Origin: Oscillospiraceae bacterium
Lineage (GTDB): Bacteria; Bacillota; Clostridia; Oscillospirales; Oscillospiraceae
NCBI GenBank assembly: GCA_017861365.1
Contig: JAGFXR010000014.1
Coordinates: 1-41,962 of the forward strand
Direction of reading: 5' to 3'
DNA: 41,962 bases
Both the position numbers and the translations under genes were made by a program. Each line of letters opens with the position of its first letter. Position 1 is the first letter of the stretch. Positions 41,927-41,962 of the stretch are shown one piece after another. The notes beneath the pieces were generated by a model that did not search any database, was not told where the DNA came from, and saw only the letters and a program-made list of their open reading frames with translations.

Positions 41927-41962
41927 GAAAAAACCTCCCGATAAACGAATTCATTCAATTCA

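Overview
The window reads as a chromosomal stretch of a Gram-positive, spore-forming-lineage Clostridia bacterium (Bacillota, most like the Oscillospiraceae / Flavonifractor-Intestinimonas group). Reasons: strong AGGAGG-type ribosome sites, many TTG starts, clean sigma-A promoters, a T-box and a yybP-ykoY riboswitch, a YtaF sporulation-type membrane protein, YqhQ (DUF1385) beside PrmC, and a DNA polymerase I whose proofreading site has decayed. Base composition looks slightly above 50% G+C, with AT-rich intergenic gaps. I see no rRNA, tRNA, CRISPR array, intact insertion sequence or prophage.

Layout. 1-1500: citrate synthase (cut by the window edge) preceded by a TIGR04255 protein, with one promoter and a long folded leader. 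1.6-4.4 kb: a two-component system and a small tail-anchored coiled-coil protein. 4.5-6.3 kb (+ strand): a Mn2+ riboswitch driving a UPF0016/TMEM165 manganese exporter, then a guanylate-kinase-like gene. 6.3-7.6 kb: an Mpv17/PMP22-like membrane protein and a gap holding six DnaA-box-like sites in two identically spaced triads. 7.6-14.3 kb (minus): a T-box-controlled cysteine operon, cysE-cysS, running on into polA-rimI-tsaD. 14.3-19.98 kb (minus): yqhQ-prmC-recA-recX-rimO-pgsA, with a promoter and a LexA-like palindrome at its head. 19.97-23.5 kb: lipoprotein, response regulator and histidine kinase in one operon. 23.5-24.8 kb: a scar-like stretch with a broken EamA transporter, a 46-residue small protein and inverted repeats. 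24.8-26.3 kb: an amino-acid permease. 26.4-33.6 kb: the full F1Fo ATP synthase operon atpBEFHAGDC from a consensus promoter, with atpI as a separate unit upstream. 34.0-35.3 kb: a cyclic-nucleotide-binding/DUF2225/TPR protein. 35.3-37.2 kb: a TauE/SafE exporter and YtaF. 37.4-39.1 kb: a divergent IMP dehydrogenase with a promoter-proximal hairpin. 39.2-41.2 kb (+): agmatine deiminase and N-carbamoylputrescine amidase, making putrescine. 41.3 kb: a possible small RNA. 41.4-41.9 kb: a nitroreductase.

Most genes are housekeeping. The points most worth following up are the DnaA-box double triad, the bacterial Mpv17-like protein, the LexA-like site over the recA operon, the possible reach of a cysteine T-box into polA and tsaD, the small RNA candidates, and the uncharacterised lipoprotein/two-component and CNB-DUF2225 genes. 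All promoter, operator and RNA calls are by eye; no database search or folding program was run.
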